Shown: positions 29,992-38,497 of the stretch, in pieces
Numbering within the stretch: the stretch's first letter is position 1
Layout: every line of letters starts with the position of its first letter
Source: Microbacterium nanhaiense
Lineage (GTDB): Bacteria > Actinomycetota > Actinomycetes > Actinomycetales > Microbacteriaceae
NCBI RefSeq assembly: GCF_014646015.1
Contig: NZ_BMMQ01000001.1
Location: 434,001 to 498,000 of the forward strand
Direction: 5' to 3'
Length of the DNA: 64,000 bases
Position numbers and translations under genes: made by a program
The notes under the pieces: generated by a model
Seen by the model: the letters and a program-made list of their open reading frames with translations, nothing else
Databases searched by the model: none
What the model was told of the DNA's origin: nothing

Positions 29992-30969
29992 ATGGAATAC
30001 GCTCCTCTCGGACACAGCGGGCTCGTCGTCTCGGCGCTCGGCATCGGGTGCAACGCCTTCGGGCGGCGCATCGACCAGGATCAGACCACGGCGGTCGTCG
30101 CTGCGGCGCTCGACAACGGCGTGAACTTCTTCGACACCGCCGACGCCTACGGCGCAGGCGCCTCGGAGACTCTGCTGGGGAAGGCTCTGGGTTCCCACCG
30201 CGACGAGGTGGTGATCGCGACGAAGTTCGGAATGGACATGGGGGACACGTACCCCGGCGCGCTGTCCAACCGCGCCAGTCGCGGCTACATCGCGCGGGCC
30301 GTCGACGGTTCGCTGTCGCGACTCGGCACCGACCACATCGATCTCTATCAGCTTCACACGCCCGATCGGATCACCCCTATCGAGGAGACCCTGCAGGCGC
30401 TCACCGACCTCGTGCAGGCCGGCAAGGTCCGTTACATCGGATGCTCGAACTTCACGGCGTGGGAGGTCGCGGACGCCGCGCGGATCGCCGAGGCGATCGG
30501 ATCCGAGCACTTCATCACGGCGCAGAACGAGTACTCCCTCTACAACCGCAGCGCCGAGGCCGAGCTCGTCCCGGCCCTCGAGCACTACGGCATGAGCCTC
30601 CTGCCGTACTTCCCGCTCGCCTACGGCCTGCTGACGGGAAAGTACGCGAAGGCCGACAGGGCGCCCGAGGGCACGCGCCTCGCGACCGAGACCTCGCGAT
30701 TCGACACCGCGCGCTGGGATGTGATCGAGGGATTCCGGAGCTTCGCGGAGGAGCGCGGCATCTCGATGCTCGAGGTGGCGCTGGGCGGTCTCCGCGCACA
30801 GCCTGCCGTCGACACGATCATCGCGGGCGCCACGAGGCCCGAGCAGGTCGTCGCAAACGCGAAGTCGGTGCAGTGGACGCCGTCCACGGCCGAGCTCGAG
30901 GCCATCGACGAGATCGTGGGACAGGGGACCGGGACGGGCTACGTCACCTTCGCCCCGCGTCGCCGCTAG
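29992..30969 (+). CDS. Aldo/keto reductase
   Basis: An NADPH-dependent TIM-barrel oxidoreductase, 325 residues. The catalytic tetrad is visible: Asp and Tyr in FFDTADAYG, Lys in VIATKFGM and His in LYQLHTPD. The cofactor-binding end has IIAGATRPEQVVAN. Sequence suggests the YajO/YhdN-like group, with an unknown carbonyl substrate. It starts at leaderless ATG 29992 and converges on the YdcF-type gene with a 17-base gap. Confidence 0.92.
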   Translation: MEYAPLGHSGLVVSALGIGCNAFGRRIDQDQTTAVVAAALDNGVNFFDTADAYGAGASETLLGKALGSHRDEVVIATKFGMDMGDTYPGALSNRASRGYIARAVDGSLSRLGTDHIDLYQLHTPDRITPIEETLQALTDLVQAGKVRYIGCSNFTAWEVADAARIAEAIGSEHFITAQNEYSLYNRSAEAELVPALEHYGMSLLPYFPLAYGLLTGKYAKADRAPEGTRLATETSRFDTARWDVIEGFRSFAEERGISMLEVALGGLRAQPAVDTIIAGATRPEQVVANAKSVQWTPSTAELEAIDEIVGQGTGTGYVTFAPRRR

Positions 30970-30986
30970 TGCACGGGTGCAACGCC

Positions 30987-31997
30987 TCAGCCGAGCGACA
31001 GCGTCGTGATCGCGAGGCTCACGAATAGCACGACGAACGGCAGGAGCGCCACGATGCTCACGATGCGGTTCTCGACGATGAGGGCGATGAACTCCCGGAT
31101 GAAGGCGCTCGGCACGTAGTAGCGCGCCGTGCGCGAGCCGACGACCTGGGCCTCAACGCCCATCCGACGGGCGAGCGATGCCGTGCGGAGCACGTGGTAG
31201 TCGCTCGTCACGAGCAGCATCGGCCCGGGACGGCCGAGATCGGCGAGCAGATCGGCGGACATGCGGATGTTCTCCGCGGTCGTCGTCGAACGCGTCTCCG
31301 GAACGATCAGGTCCTCCGGGACTCCCTGCTCGCGCAGGTACTCGGCCATCGCCTCGCCCTCGGGGCGCGTCTCGTCCGAACCCTGCCCTCCTGACGGCAC
31401 GATCAGGGGGCGCCGGCCGCGGACATACTCCGCGTAGTGCGCCCGGATCCCGCGGTCGAGACGGCCCCGCAGGAGCGGCGGCACCGCCCCGCCGGCAAGC
31501 CCGGATCCGTGGACGACAATCGCGACCGGGTCGATGTCGTGGCGCATGCGCCCGTAGACGATCGAGTAGATCGCGAAGGAGACGAAGGCCAGGCTCGCGT
31601 AGGCGGAGACGAACGCGATGAGCGACGCGAGGAAGAAGCCCGGGACCTTCAGCGCGATCACCAGAACGACGGAGATGACCGGCAGTACCAGCACGGCGAT
31701 GCCGAGCAGAAGCGACAGGCGGTTGCCGAGGCTCCGGCCCTCCTTCTTCATCATCGTGAACCCGTTGCGGATGAGGCCGATTCCGAAGATAACGATGCTG
31801 ACCGGCACGGCGAGGCCGAGGAGCCCGAGGAGGAGAGCCGCGACCAGGCTGTGCGGCGCCGCGATCAGCAGGACACCGAGCACCCCGAACACCACCGCGG
31901 CCGTCAGGAAGACGCCGTTGCGCAGTAGCCGCGGATCCTTCCTCCGGTAGACCGCGTAGAGAACCGCGAAGACGACGCCGAGCGCGAGGGTGAGCAT
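30987..31997 (-). CDS. YdcF/ElyC-type membrane protein (DUF218)
   Basis: A 336-residue protein with four or five N-terminal transmembrane helices (to about residue 145), a DUF218 domain (about 155-305) and a C-terminal helix. The DUF218 signatures are AIVVHGSGLAGG, SGGQGSDETRPEGEAMAEYL, SRSTTTAENI-like (STTTAENIRMSADLL) and VTSDYHVLRTASLARRMG. Relatives ElyC and SanA act in envelope polysaccharide or peptidoglycan precursor metabolism; here the role is inferred only. The ATG 31997 start is leaderless, with TACGCT 6 nt before it. Confidence 0.9.
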   Translation of the reverse strand: MLTLALGVVFAVLYAVYRRKDPRLLRNGVFLTAAVVFGVLGVLLIAAPHSLVAALLLGLLGLAVPVSIVIFGIGLIRNGFTMMKKEGRSLGNRLSLLLGIAVLVLPVISVVLVIALKVPGFFLASLIAFVSAYASLAFVSFAIYSIVYGRMRHDIDPVAIVVHGSGLAGGAVPPLLRGRLDRGIRAHYAEYVRGRRPLIVPSGGQGSDETRPEGEAMAEYLREQGVPEDLIVPETRSTTTAENIRMSADLLADLGRPGPMLLVTSDYHVLRTASLARRMGVEAQVVGSRTARYYVPSAFIREFIALIVENRIVSIVALLPFVVLFVSLAITTLSLG

Positions 31998-32003
31998 GTC
32001 TCC

Positions 32004-32009
32004 AGCGTA
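32004..32009 (-). promoter_or_regulatory. Leaderless -10 box of the YdcF-type gene
   Basis: TACGCT on the minus strand ends 6 nt before ATG 31997. Confidence 0.6.
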
Positions 32010-32073
32010 GTGATCGAGCGCGGCCGGACACTCCCGGGCGTGCGCTCGGTTATGCGCATGTCCCGCGCCTATG

Positions 32074-32079
32074 TACTAT
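32074..32079 (+). promoter_or_regulatory. Probable -10 box of the tRNA-Val(CAC) gene
   Basis: TACTAT lies 36 bases before the mature tRNA 5' end, leaving room for a short 5' leader. The -35 element is poorly defined. Confidence 0.5.
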
Positions 32080-32115
32080 TGTTTCTTGTGCCCAAGGGTG
32101 CGAAAAATTTCACAT

Positions 32116-32189
32116 GGGCGTTTGGCGCAGTTGGTTAGCGCGCTTCGTTCACACCGAAGAGGTCGTGGGTTCGAGTCCCGCATCGCCCA
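32116..32189 (+). tRNA. tRNA-Val (anticodon CAC)
   Basis: A 74-nt cloverleaf. The anticodon loop TTCACAC in stem CTTCG/CGAAG gives CAC, reading GUG. D stem GCGC/GCGC and T loop TTCGAGT are normal. CCA is not encoded. The acceptor stem has a U6-U67 mismatch, the only flaw. Confidence 0.92.
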
Positions 32190-32194
32190 CCGAT

Positions 32195-32233
32195 AAAGAC
32201 CGGATCAGGAGCCGTATCCTGATCCGGTCTTTT
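32195..32233 (+). terminator. Intrinsic terminator after tRNA-Val(CAC)
   Basis: A perfect 16-bp stem (AAAGACCGGATCAGGA, 32195-32210, with 32217-32232) and 6-nt loop ending in TTTT. It makes this tRNA a separate transcription unit. Confidence 0.9.
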
Positions 32234-32339
32234 GCATCCTCTTCACCGGTTGACACGCCCGACTCGGCGCCCTGTTTGGTGCCACGGTTGCCGAGGGGGT
32301 AGTGTTTAACGAGTCGCCGGCCGAAAGGTTGGAGATGAC

Positions 32340-32412
32340 GCGGATGTAGCGCAGTTGGTAGCGCATAACCTTGCCAAGGTTAGGGTCGCGAGTTCGAGTC
32401 TCGTCATCCGCT
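32340..32412 (+). tRNA. tRNA-Gly (anticodon GCC), copy 1
   Basis: 73 nt, anticodon loop TTGCCAA in stem TAACC/GGTTA, T loop TTCGAGT. It is identical over its full length to the copy at 32656. CCA is not encoded. Confidence 0.95.
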
Positions 32413-32415
32413 CGA

Positions 32416-32465
32416 GTGCAGGATCCCTTCGGGGATCAGGCGCGCGGGTTCGATTCCTGCACCAC
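32416..32465 (+). pseudogene. tRNA-like remnant with UUCG hairpin
   Basis: Between tRNA-Gly and tRNA-Cys, GTGCAGG (32416-32422) pairs fully with CCTGCAC (32456-32462) and is followed by CA. Inside are a GATCCC-TTCG-GGGATC hairpin (32422-32437) and a consensus T arm, GCGGG-TTCGATT-CCTGC (32444-32460). The 3' stretch CCTGCACCA resembles a tRNA end. D and anticodon arms are missing, so this is a tRNA fragment or a tRNA-mimicking structure, not a working tRNA. Confidence 0.45.
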
Positions 32466-32539
32466 GGTGGCGTGGCCGAGAGGCTAGGCACCGGCCTGCA
32501 AAGCCGTTTACACGGGTTCGAGTCCCGTCGCCACCTCCA
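32466..32539 (+). tRNA. tRNA-Cys (anticodon GCA)
   Basis: 71 nt plus an encoded CCA (32537-32539). The anticodon loop CTGCAAA gives GCA. Acceptor GGTGGCG pairs with CGCCACC. It is the only tRNA here with an encoded CCA end. Confidence 0.95.
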
Positions 32540-32560
32540 TATAATTGAACAGCCTGATAG

Positions 32561-32632
32561 GCGCGATTGGCGCAGCGGTAGCGCACTTCCCTGACACGGA
32601 AGGGGTCACTGGTTCGATCCCAGTATCGCGCA
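32561..32632 (+). tRNA. tRNA-Val (anticodon GAC)
   Basis: 72 nt. The anticodon loop CTGACAC in stem CTTCC/GGAAG gives GAC. Acceptor GCGCGAT pairs with ATCGCGC. CCA is not encoded. Confidence 0.95.
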
Positions 32633-32655
32633 CGAGCTTCTGAGAAGAAGTTCAC

Positions 32656-32728
32656 GCGGATGTAGCGCAGTTGGTAGCGCATAACCTTGCCAAGGTTAGG
32701 GTCGCGAGTTCGAGTCTCGTCATCCGCT
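32656..32728 (+). tRNA. tRNA-Gly (anticodon GCC), copy 2
   Basis: Identical to the copy at 32340 but with different flanks. It is the last gene of the Gly-Cys-Val-Gly run. Confidence 0.95.
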
Positions 32729-32733
32729 CAGAT

Positions 32734-32758
32734 ACGGGGCCCTTCGGGGCCCCGTTTT
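32734..32758 (+). terminator. Terminator of the tRNA cluster
   Basis: A 9-bp stem ACGGGGCCC / GGGCCCCGT on a TTCG tetraloop, followed by TTT, 5 bases after tRNA-Gly copy 2. Confidence 0.9.
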
Positions 32759-32844
32759 CGCGTTGCGGGGCTTTACAGGCCCGTTCCCGAATACTGGGGG
32801 CGGCGCGCGGTGGCGCGTCGCGGATCGACACCGATGGGAAAAGC

Positions 32845-33510
32845 GTGAATCACTGGGATCTCCTGGCGCATGCCGCCACCTTTCCGACACTGAGCATCGT
32901 TCCGGACGCCGAGCGGATCCTCGAGTCGTTCGGCCCGTGGGTGCTGATCGGGATGTTCCTCGTCATCTTCATCGAGTCCGGCGTGCTCTTCCCATTCCTC
33001 CCGGGCGACTCCCTCATCGTGACGGCCGCGATCCTCGCGGGCCCGCTGGGAATCACCTGGTGGCAGATCCTGCTCGTCGGGATCCCTGCGGCGTTCCTGG
33101 GGGACCAGGTCGGGTACGTCCTCGGGCGCCGCTTCGGTCGCCGGCTCTTCACGGATGATGCGCGGATCCTGAAGACCGCTCACCTCGCCGAGGCGGAAGC
33201 GTTCTTCCGGCGGTACGGCGGGGTGTCGCTCGTGCTCGGACGCTTCGTCCCGATCGTGCGGACCTATGTTCCGCTCGCCGCAGGCACCGCGGCGATGCCG
33301 TACCGACGCTTCCTGTTCTGGAACCTCGGCGGCGGCGTGCTCTGGGTGGGCAGCATGACGCTCGCGGGTGCACTCCTCGGCGGGATTCCGCTCGTGCGCG
33401 ACAACATCGATGTCCTCGCGATCGTGATCGTGCTCGTGTCGGTGCTGCCGATCGTCATCGGTGCGGTGCTCAAGGCGCGCAAGGCCAAGAGCGCGGGCGG
33501 CGAGGTCTGA
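32845..33510 (+). CDS. DedA-family membrane protein
   Basis: A 221-residue SNARE-associated/DedA protein with about five membrane segments. The signatures are FIESGVLFPFLPGDSLI, GDQVGYVLGRRFG and FVPIVRTYVPLAAGTAAM, the last with the conserved arginine. DedA proteins are thought to flip or exchange membrane lipids such as undecaprenyl phosphate, or to support proton-driven transport. GTG 32845 is the start, with GGGAAAAG before it; a longer frame reaches back into the tRNA gene and is rejected. The 116 bases between tRNA and DedA hold the cluster terminator. Confidence 0.92.
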   Translation: MNHWDLLAHAATFPTLSIVPDAERILESFGPWVLIGMFLVIFIESGVLFPFLPGDSLIVTAAILAGPLGITWWQILLVGIPAAFLGDQVGYVLGRRFGRRLFTDDARILKTAHLAEAEAFFRRYGGVSLVLGRFVPIVRTYVPLAAGTAAMPYRRFLFWNLGGGVLWVGSMTLAGALLGGIPLVRDNIDVLAIVIVLVSVLPIVIGAVLKARKAKSAGGEV

Positions 33511-33550
33511 GGGTGGGATCCGCGTGACGCGGCGCGGGCACGGTCGCGAT

Positions 33551-33556
33551 TAGACT
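33551..33556 (+). promoter_or_regulatory. Leaderless -10 box of thrS
   Basis: TAGACT ends 6 nt before GTG 33563. There is thus no room for a T-box or an autoregulatory leader on thrS. Confidence 0.65.
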
Positions 33557-33562
33557 GTTCGG

Positions 33563-35551
33563 GTGACCACTGGATTTGATCTGTTCCCCGAAAAGAACGT
33601 CGTCGCGATGCGCGTCGACGGAACGCTGAAGGACCTCGCGGCAGAGGTGACGGACACGCAGACGGTCGATGCGGTCACGATCGACAGCGAGGATGGCCTG
33701 AACATCCTGCGCCACTCGACGGCTCACGTGCTCGCCCAGGCGGTTCAGCGGCTTAAGCCCTCCGCGAAGCTCGGCATCGGCCCGTTCATCACGGACGGCT
33801 TCTACTACGACTTCCAGGTCGACGAGCCGTTCTCGCCGGACGACCTGAAGGCCATCAAGAAGGAGATGCAGAGGATCGTCAAGGAGGGGCAGCGCTTCGT
33901 GCGCCGCGCCATCACGGACGAAGAAGGCCTCGCCGAGCTGGCCCACGAGCCCTTCAAGGTCGAACTCATCGGCCTGAAGGGTGGCAAGAAGGAAGCCGCC
34001 GAGGGCGCGAGCGTCGAGGTCGGAGCGGGCGAGCTGACGATCTACGACAACGTTGACCCGAAGACCGGCGAGACGGCATGGAGTGACCTGTGCCGCGGAC
34101 CGCACGTTCCGACGACCCGCGTCATCGGCAACGGTTGGGACCTGATGCGCGTCGCGGGCGCTTACTGGCGCGGCAGCGAGAAGAACCCGCAGCTGCAGCG
34201 CATCTACGGCACCGCCTGGCCGACGAAAGACGAGCTCGTCGCGTACAAGGACCGCCTCGCCGAGGCGGCGAAGCGCGATCACCGCAAGCTCGGGCGCGAA
34301 CTCGACCTCTTCTCCTTCCCCGAGGAGATCGGCTCCGGCCTGTCCGTGTGGCACCCGCGCGGCGGCATCATCCGCGGTGAGATGGAGCAGCACGCCCGCC
34401 GGGAGCATATCCGGAACGGCTACACCTACGTCTACACGCCGCACATCGCCAAGGGAGACCTGTTCAACATCTCCGGGCACCTCGAGACCTATGCCGACGG
34501 CATCTGGCCCTCGATCCGGATGGACGAGGAGCGCGACGACGAGGGGCACGTCACCAAGCAGGGCGCGGATTACTATCTCAAGCCGATGAACTGCCCGATG
34601 CACATCCTCATCTACAAGGAGCGCGCGCGCAGTTACCGCGACCTGCCGCTGCGCTTCGCGGAGAACGGTACGGTGTACCGCAACGAGCTGTCCGGTGCGC
34701 TGCACGGCCTCACGCGCGTGCGCGGTTTTACGCAGGACGACTCCCACCTCTTCGTCACCCACGAGCAGCTCGAGGGCGAGGTGACGAAGGTTCTCGAATT
34801 CATCATCTCGATGCTGCGCGACTTCGGTCTGAACGACTTCGAGCTCGAGCTGTCGATGCGCGACGACGAGAAGTCGAAGTGGATCGGGTCCGACGAGTTC
34901 TGGGAAGACTCGACCAACGCCCTGCGCAACGTGGCGCTGGCCAGCGGTCTGAAGCTCACCGAGGTTCCCGGTGAGGCGGCGTTCTACGGCCCGAAGATCG
35001 ACCTGAAGACGCGCGACGCGCTCGGACGCGTCTGGCAGCTCTCGACCGTGCAGGTCGACCCGAACCTGCCGGAGCGCTTCGGTCTCGAATATACGGCGGC
35101 CGACGGGTCCAAGCAGCGGCCGATTATGATCCACCGCGCGCTGTTCGGCTCCATCGAGCGCTTCTTCGCGATCCTGCTGGAGCACTACGCGGGCGACTTC
35201 CCGCTGTGGCTCGCGCCCGTCCAGATCATGGGCGTGCCCGTCGCCGAGGAATACGGCGACTACCTGAACGATGCGGCAGCGAAGTTCCGGGAGGCCGGCG
35301 TGCGCGTCGAGGTCGACCACTCCGACGACCGCATGCCGAAGAAGATCCGCACGCACACGACGCACAAGGTGCCCGTCATCATGATCGCGGGCGAGCAGGA
35401 TCGCGCCGCAGGAACGGTCTCGTTCCGCTTCCGCGATGGATCCCAGCGAAACGGCGTGCCGATCGACGAGGCAGTCGCGCTCATTAGCGAGCTAATTTCA
35501 CGCAAGACGCTCGTGCTGAAGGACGAGGACGCCGTACTGGAGACGGCGTGA
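33563..35551 (+). CDS. thrS: Threonyl-tRNA synthetase
   Basis: A class II aminoacyl-tRNA synthetase, 662 residues, charging tRNA-Thr. Domains in order: TGS (about 1-60), editing domain with the HSTAHVLAQA zinc-like motif (from about 50), catalytic core (about 265-555) with KPMNCPMHILIYK and YRNELSGALHGLTRVRGFTQ, and the anticodon-binding domain (about 560-655). Start is GTG 33563, leaderless. The stop overlaps the HIT gene (GTGA), so the two genes are co-translated. Confidence 0.97.
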   Translation: MTTGFDLFPEKNVVAMRVDGTLKDLAAEVTDTQTVDAVTIDSEDGLNILRHSTAHVLAQAVQRLKPSAKLGIGPFITDGFYYDFQVDEPFSPDDLKAIKKEMQRIVKEGQRFVRRAITDEEGLAELAHEPFKVELIGLKGGKKEAAEGASVEVGAGELTIYDNVDPKTGETAWSDLCRGPHVPTTRVIGNGWDLMRVAGAYWRGSEKNPQLQRIYGTAWPTKDELVAYKDRLAEAAKRDHRKLGRELDLFSFPEEIGSGLSVWHPRGGIIRGEMEQHARREHIRNGYTYVYTPHIAKGDLFNISGHLETYADGIWPSIRMDEERDDEGHVTKQGADYYLKPMNCPMHILIYKERARSYRDLPLRFAENGTVYRNELSGALHGLTRVRGFTQDDSHLFVTHEQLEGEVTKVLEFIISMLRDFGLNDFELELSMRDDEKSKWIGSDEFWEDSTNALRNVALASGLKLTEVPGEAAFYGPKIDLKTRDALGRVWQLSTVQVDPNLPERFGLEYTAADGSKQRPIMIHRALFGSIERFFAILLEHYAGDFPLWLAPVQIMGVPVAEEYGDYLNDAAAKFREAGVRVEVDHSDDRMPKKIRTHTTHKVPVIMIAGEQDRAAGTVSFRFRDGSQRNGVPIDEAVALISELISRKTLVLKDEDAVLETA

Positions 35552-36105
35552 ACGATCCGCGGGCGGAGTTCGCCGGTCTCGAACCGTCGAGCGAATTCGG
35601 TGGGGTCCCGGACGCATTCCAGCGGCTGTGGACCCCGCACCGGATGGCATATATTAAAGCCGGTGCGGACGCGAACCGCGGGAGCGGATGTCCGTTCTGT
35701 GCCGCACCGGGGAAGTCGGACGACGAGGGACTGATCGTCCATCGGGGCACGCACGCCTTCGTGCTGCTCAACCTCTTCCCCTACAACGCCGGACATCTGC
35801 TGGTGTGCCCCTACCGTCACGTCGGGCTCTACGACGAGGCAACCCCGGAGGAGACGGCCGAGATCGCGGACCTCACGCAGACGGCCATGCGCGTGCTGCG
35901 CCTGACCTCGGGATGCCACGGCTTCAACCTGGGCATGAACCAGGGGGAGGCGGCGGGCGCCGGCGTCGAGGAGCACCTGCACCAGCACATCGTGCCCCGC
36001 TGGCGGTCGGACGCGAATTTCTTCCCGATCGTCGCCCGCACGAAGGCGCTGCCCCAGCTGCTCGGCGACGTGCGCGAATCGCTGCACGCCGCCTGGCCCG
36101 CGTAG
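35548..36105 (+). CDS. HIT-domain nucleotide hydrolase/phosphorylase
   Basis: A 185-residue histidine-triad protein. The triad is EHLHQHIVPRW and a CPFC pair near residue 52 likely binds zinc, as in actinobacterial Ap4A phosphorylase-type HIT proteins. Substrates of the family are dinucleoside polyphosphates or nucleotide conjugates. It overlaps the thrS stop by 4 bases; synthetases make Ap4A as a by-product, which fits clearing by a coupled hydrolase. A terminator begins within its last codons. Confidence 0.92.
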   Translation: MNDPRAEFAGLEPSSEFGGVPDAFQRLWTPHRMAYIKAGADANRGSGCPFCAAPGKSDDEGLIVHRGTHAFVLLNLFPYNAGHLLVCPYRHVGLYDEATPEETAEIADLTQTAMRVLRLTSGCHGFNLGMNQGEAAGAGVEEHLHQHIVPRWRSDANFFPIVARTKALPQLLGDVRESLHAAWPA

Positions 36106-36120
36106 GCGCGCGGGCCAGGC
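36091..36120 (+). terminator. thrS-HIT terminator overlapping the coding end
   Basis: 12-bp arms GCCTGGCCCGCG (36091-36102) and CGCGGGCCAGGC (36109-36120) around a 6-nt loop that contains the HIT stop codon. It may serve the convergent gene as well. Confidence 0.75.
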
Positions 36121-36126
36121 GAGCCG

Positions 36127-37302
36127 TTACGGCGTCGCGACGCCGATCGCCCAGAGCGGATCCGAGACGTTCCCGTTGACCGACCAATCGCCCACGATGC
36201 GGGCCTTGTAGACCCACGGGTTGTGGCTGGCCACGGTGCGCGCGTTGCGCCAGTGGCGGTCGAGCGCCGTCGCCGCGCTGGTTCCCGAGGCACCGAGCGC
36301 GTCGAAGAGGCGCGTCGCGGCGCGCGGCACCGAGTCGGTGAGCGCAATCTGCCCCTGCGCGGTGCGGATCTCGGCGAGAGCGATCGCGTCGACGTCGCCG
36401 ACGGCGGATCCGCCGAAGAGCGTCTCCGCGACAGCCGCGGCCGCGTCGCGCACCACGGCACGCGCGGCGAAGGCGGTGGCGGAGACCTCGCCGACCACCT
36501 GAAGAAGCTGCGGATCCGCGCTCGCGCGGTCGGCGGTTCCGTGGCTGTAGACCCGGCTCCGCGAGCGAAGCGCCGCGGCCGTGTCGCGCTCCGCTGCGGC
36601 GGCGATACCCGCCAGCACCGTGAGGAGCACCAGCTGGTAGAGCGCCGTCTGCGTTCCGAAGCGGTCCGCGACAGGAGCGACGGATCCGGCATCGACCGTC
36701 GCGGCATCGAACGTGGCCGTGCCGGTGCCGGTGCCGCGCTGACCGAAGCCGTCCCAGTCGTCGGAGACCGTCACGCCATCCTGAGCGGTCGGCACCAGCA
36801 CGCCCACCTGCTCGTCGCCGCGCTGGGCGACCACGTCGATCCAGTCGGCGTAGATGCTCCCTGTCGAGTAGTACTTCTTTCCCGTGAGCGTGTCGCCGAG
36901 GACCGTCTGCTGTGTCCCGAGCGCGCCCGATCCCGACTCGCTCCACGCATTGCCGATGATCTCGCCGGCGACGAGGCGCCCGATCCACTCGTCCCGCCAC
37001 GGCGACGCGGGACGTAGCAGGACCTCCTCGACCCACGCGATGTGTCCGCGGAAGACCTGGGGGAGGTTGGCATCGACCGTCGCGATCTCCACGAGAACGT
37101 CCGCGAACTCGGGGATCGTGAGGCCGTAGCCGCCGTCGGCCGCGGGCACGCGCGCGCGTCCGAGGCCCGCCGACGCGAGCGCCGCGACCGCCTCGCGCGG
37201 AAGCGCGCGCGTGTGATCGCGCTCGATCACGCCCTCCGCGGCCTCGGCGAGAATCGGCGCGATGCGGTCCCGCAGCGCCCGGTATCCGTCTGTCTGAGTC
37301 AT
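36127..37302 (-). CDS. DszC/SfnB-like flavin monooxygenase, paralogue A of the second island
   Basis: A 391-residue acyl-CoA-dehydrogenase-fold protein. TGKKYYSTGSIYADW and LDRHWRNARTVASHNP match the gene at 14386 closely, marking them as paralogues of the DszC/SfnB group of FMNH2-dependent monooxygenases. It is the last of three minus-strand genes, 13 bases after the previous stop. Substrate unknown; oxidation of a sulfur-, nitrogen- or aromatic compound with flavin supplied by a separate reductase is inferred. Confidence 0.84.
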   Translation of the reverse strand: MTQTDGYRALRDRIAPILAEAAEGVIERDHTRALPREAVAALASAGLGRARVPAADGGYGLTIPEFADVLVEIATVDANLPQVFRGHIAWVEEVLLRPASPWRDEWIGRLVAGEIIGNAWSESGSGALGTQQTVLGDTLTGKKYYSTGSIYADWIDVVAQRGDEQVGVLVPTAQDGVTVSDDWDGFGQRGTGTGTATFDAATVDAGSVAPVADRFGTQTALYQLVLLTVLAGIAAAAERDTAAALRSRSRVYSHGTADRASADPQLLQVVGEVSATAFAARAVVRDAAAAVAETLFGGSAVGDVDAIALAEIRTAQGQIALTDSVPRAATRLFDALGASGTSAATALDRHWRNARTVASHNPWVYKARIVGDWSVNGNVSDPLWAIGVATP

Positions 37303-37315
37303 GACCCGCCTGTCC

Positions 37316-38497
37316 TTAGGTGTAGAGCGAAATGGGCCGGTTCTCGCCGTTGAGCACGTAGGCGCCCACCTCGAGGCGCTTGAAGTCGACGGGGTCGTGC
37401 AGCGAGTGGGTGCGGATGTTGCGCCAGTGCAGGTCGAGTCCCGTGGATGCCTTCGCGGAGCTGGACCCGGTGACCTCGAAGATCCGGTGCGCGGTGTCGA
37501 GGGCGGTCTCGTTCGTCACGATCTTGAGCCGCGCGATCTCGACGGCGATGCGCCCGCGGTCCTCCGCCGTGGCGGCGCGTCCCAGGGCGACGACCTCGTC
37601 GAACGCCTCGCCGGTGCGGTCGGCGAGGGCCTCCGCCGCGGCGATCTTCGCGTCAAGGTCGCCGACGATGCGCTGCGTGAACGGGTCATCCCGGTAGCGG
37701 TCGGCGGTCGAGAGGAACCAGGAGCCTCGGCGCTCGCGGACGAGCTCGACGCCCTGGGCGAGGGCGCCCTGGGCGATGCCGAGATAGAGGTTGCCGAAGG
37801 CCAACTGGATGGCGGGCGTGAACAGCGAGGCGAACGGCTCGTCGCTGCCCCAGGCGATGACATCGTCCTCGCCGACAGCGACGCTGTCGAAGCGCACGGA
37901 TCCGCTCGCGGACTGCCGCTGGCCGAGCGCGTCCCAATCGCCGAGCGGCGTGACGCCCTCACGGCTGCGCTCGAGCACCGCCGTGAGGATACGCCCATCG
38001 TCGTCCCCGCCGCGGACGGTGCCGCTCACGAGCACGACGTCACCCGCGGAGGCACCGGTCGAGAATCGCTTGGTGCCGCTCAGGATCCAGCCTCCCGCGG
38101 CGGGCTCGAAGGCGAGGTCCGGGTCGGTGGGGTTGACCGAGTCGCCCCACACCCATCGGTTCGCCGCCGACGCGCGATACCAGCGCTCGCCCACCTCGGG
38201 CGTCGCCGCGAAGCCCGCGTTCGACTCATTCACGTAGTGGTAGGCCAGCAGCTGCGCGACGGAGGCGTCGGCGCGGGCGAGGGTGCGGACGACGGCGACG
38301 GCCGTGCTCCACGTCGCGCCCTGCCCGCCGAACTCGGCGGGCACGAGCAGGGTCGTCAGGCCCGATCCGCGGAGCAGATCGAGCTGGGGCAGCGGATCGG
38401 CACCGGAGCGGTCGCGTTCGAGCACGTCCTCGCGGAGCGTGCGCGCGAGATCCTCGGCGACGGCGAGCCAGCGCTGTCGATCGGCGTGTGCGGTCAT
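37316..38497 (-). CDS. DszC/SfnB-like flavin monooxygenase, paralogue B of the second island
   Basis: A 393-residue protein of the same fold: LSGTKRFSTGASAGD and LDLHWRNIRTHSLHDP are the family segments, more diverged than in the other two paralogues. Start ATG 38497 overlaps the stop of the LLM gene as ATGA, so the pair is translationally coupled. A longer upstream frame is rejected. Its coupling to an NtaA/DszA-type enzyme resembles two-step flavin monooxygenase pathways. Confidence 0.84.
   Translation of the reverse strand: MTAHADRQRWLAVAEDLARTLREDVLERDRSGADPLPQLDLLRGSGLTTLLVPAEFGGQGATWSTAVAVVRTLARADASVAQLLAYHYVNESNAGFAATPEVGERWYRASAANRWVWGDSVNPTDPDLAFEPAAGGWILSGTKRFSTGASAGDVVLVSGTVRGGDDDGRILTAVLERSREGVTPLGDWDALGQRQSASGSVRFDSVAVGEDDVIAWGSDEPFASLFTPAIQLAFGNLYLGIAQGALAQGVELVRERRGSWFLSTADRYRDDPFTQRIVGDLDAKIAAAEALADRTGEAFDEVVALGRAATAEDRGRIAVEIARLKIVTNETALDTAHRIFEVTGSSSAKASTGLDLHWRNIRTHSLHDPVDFKRLEVGAYVLNGENRPISLYT

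Noticed and set aside
32116..32728. Integrated element or attachment site at the tRNA cluster
   Set aside because: No integrase, no repeated tRNA 3' end with mobile cargo, and flanking genes are ordinary. The two identical tRNA-Gly genes are full-length copies.
32671..32844. Longer DedA start reaching into tRNA-Gly
   Set aside because: The frame would pass through a tRNA gene and its terminator; GTG 32845 gives the usual family length.
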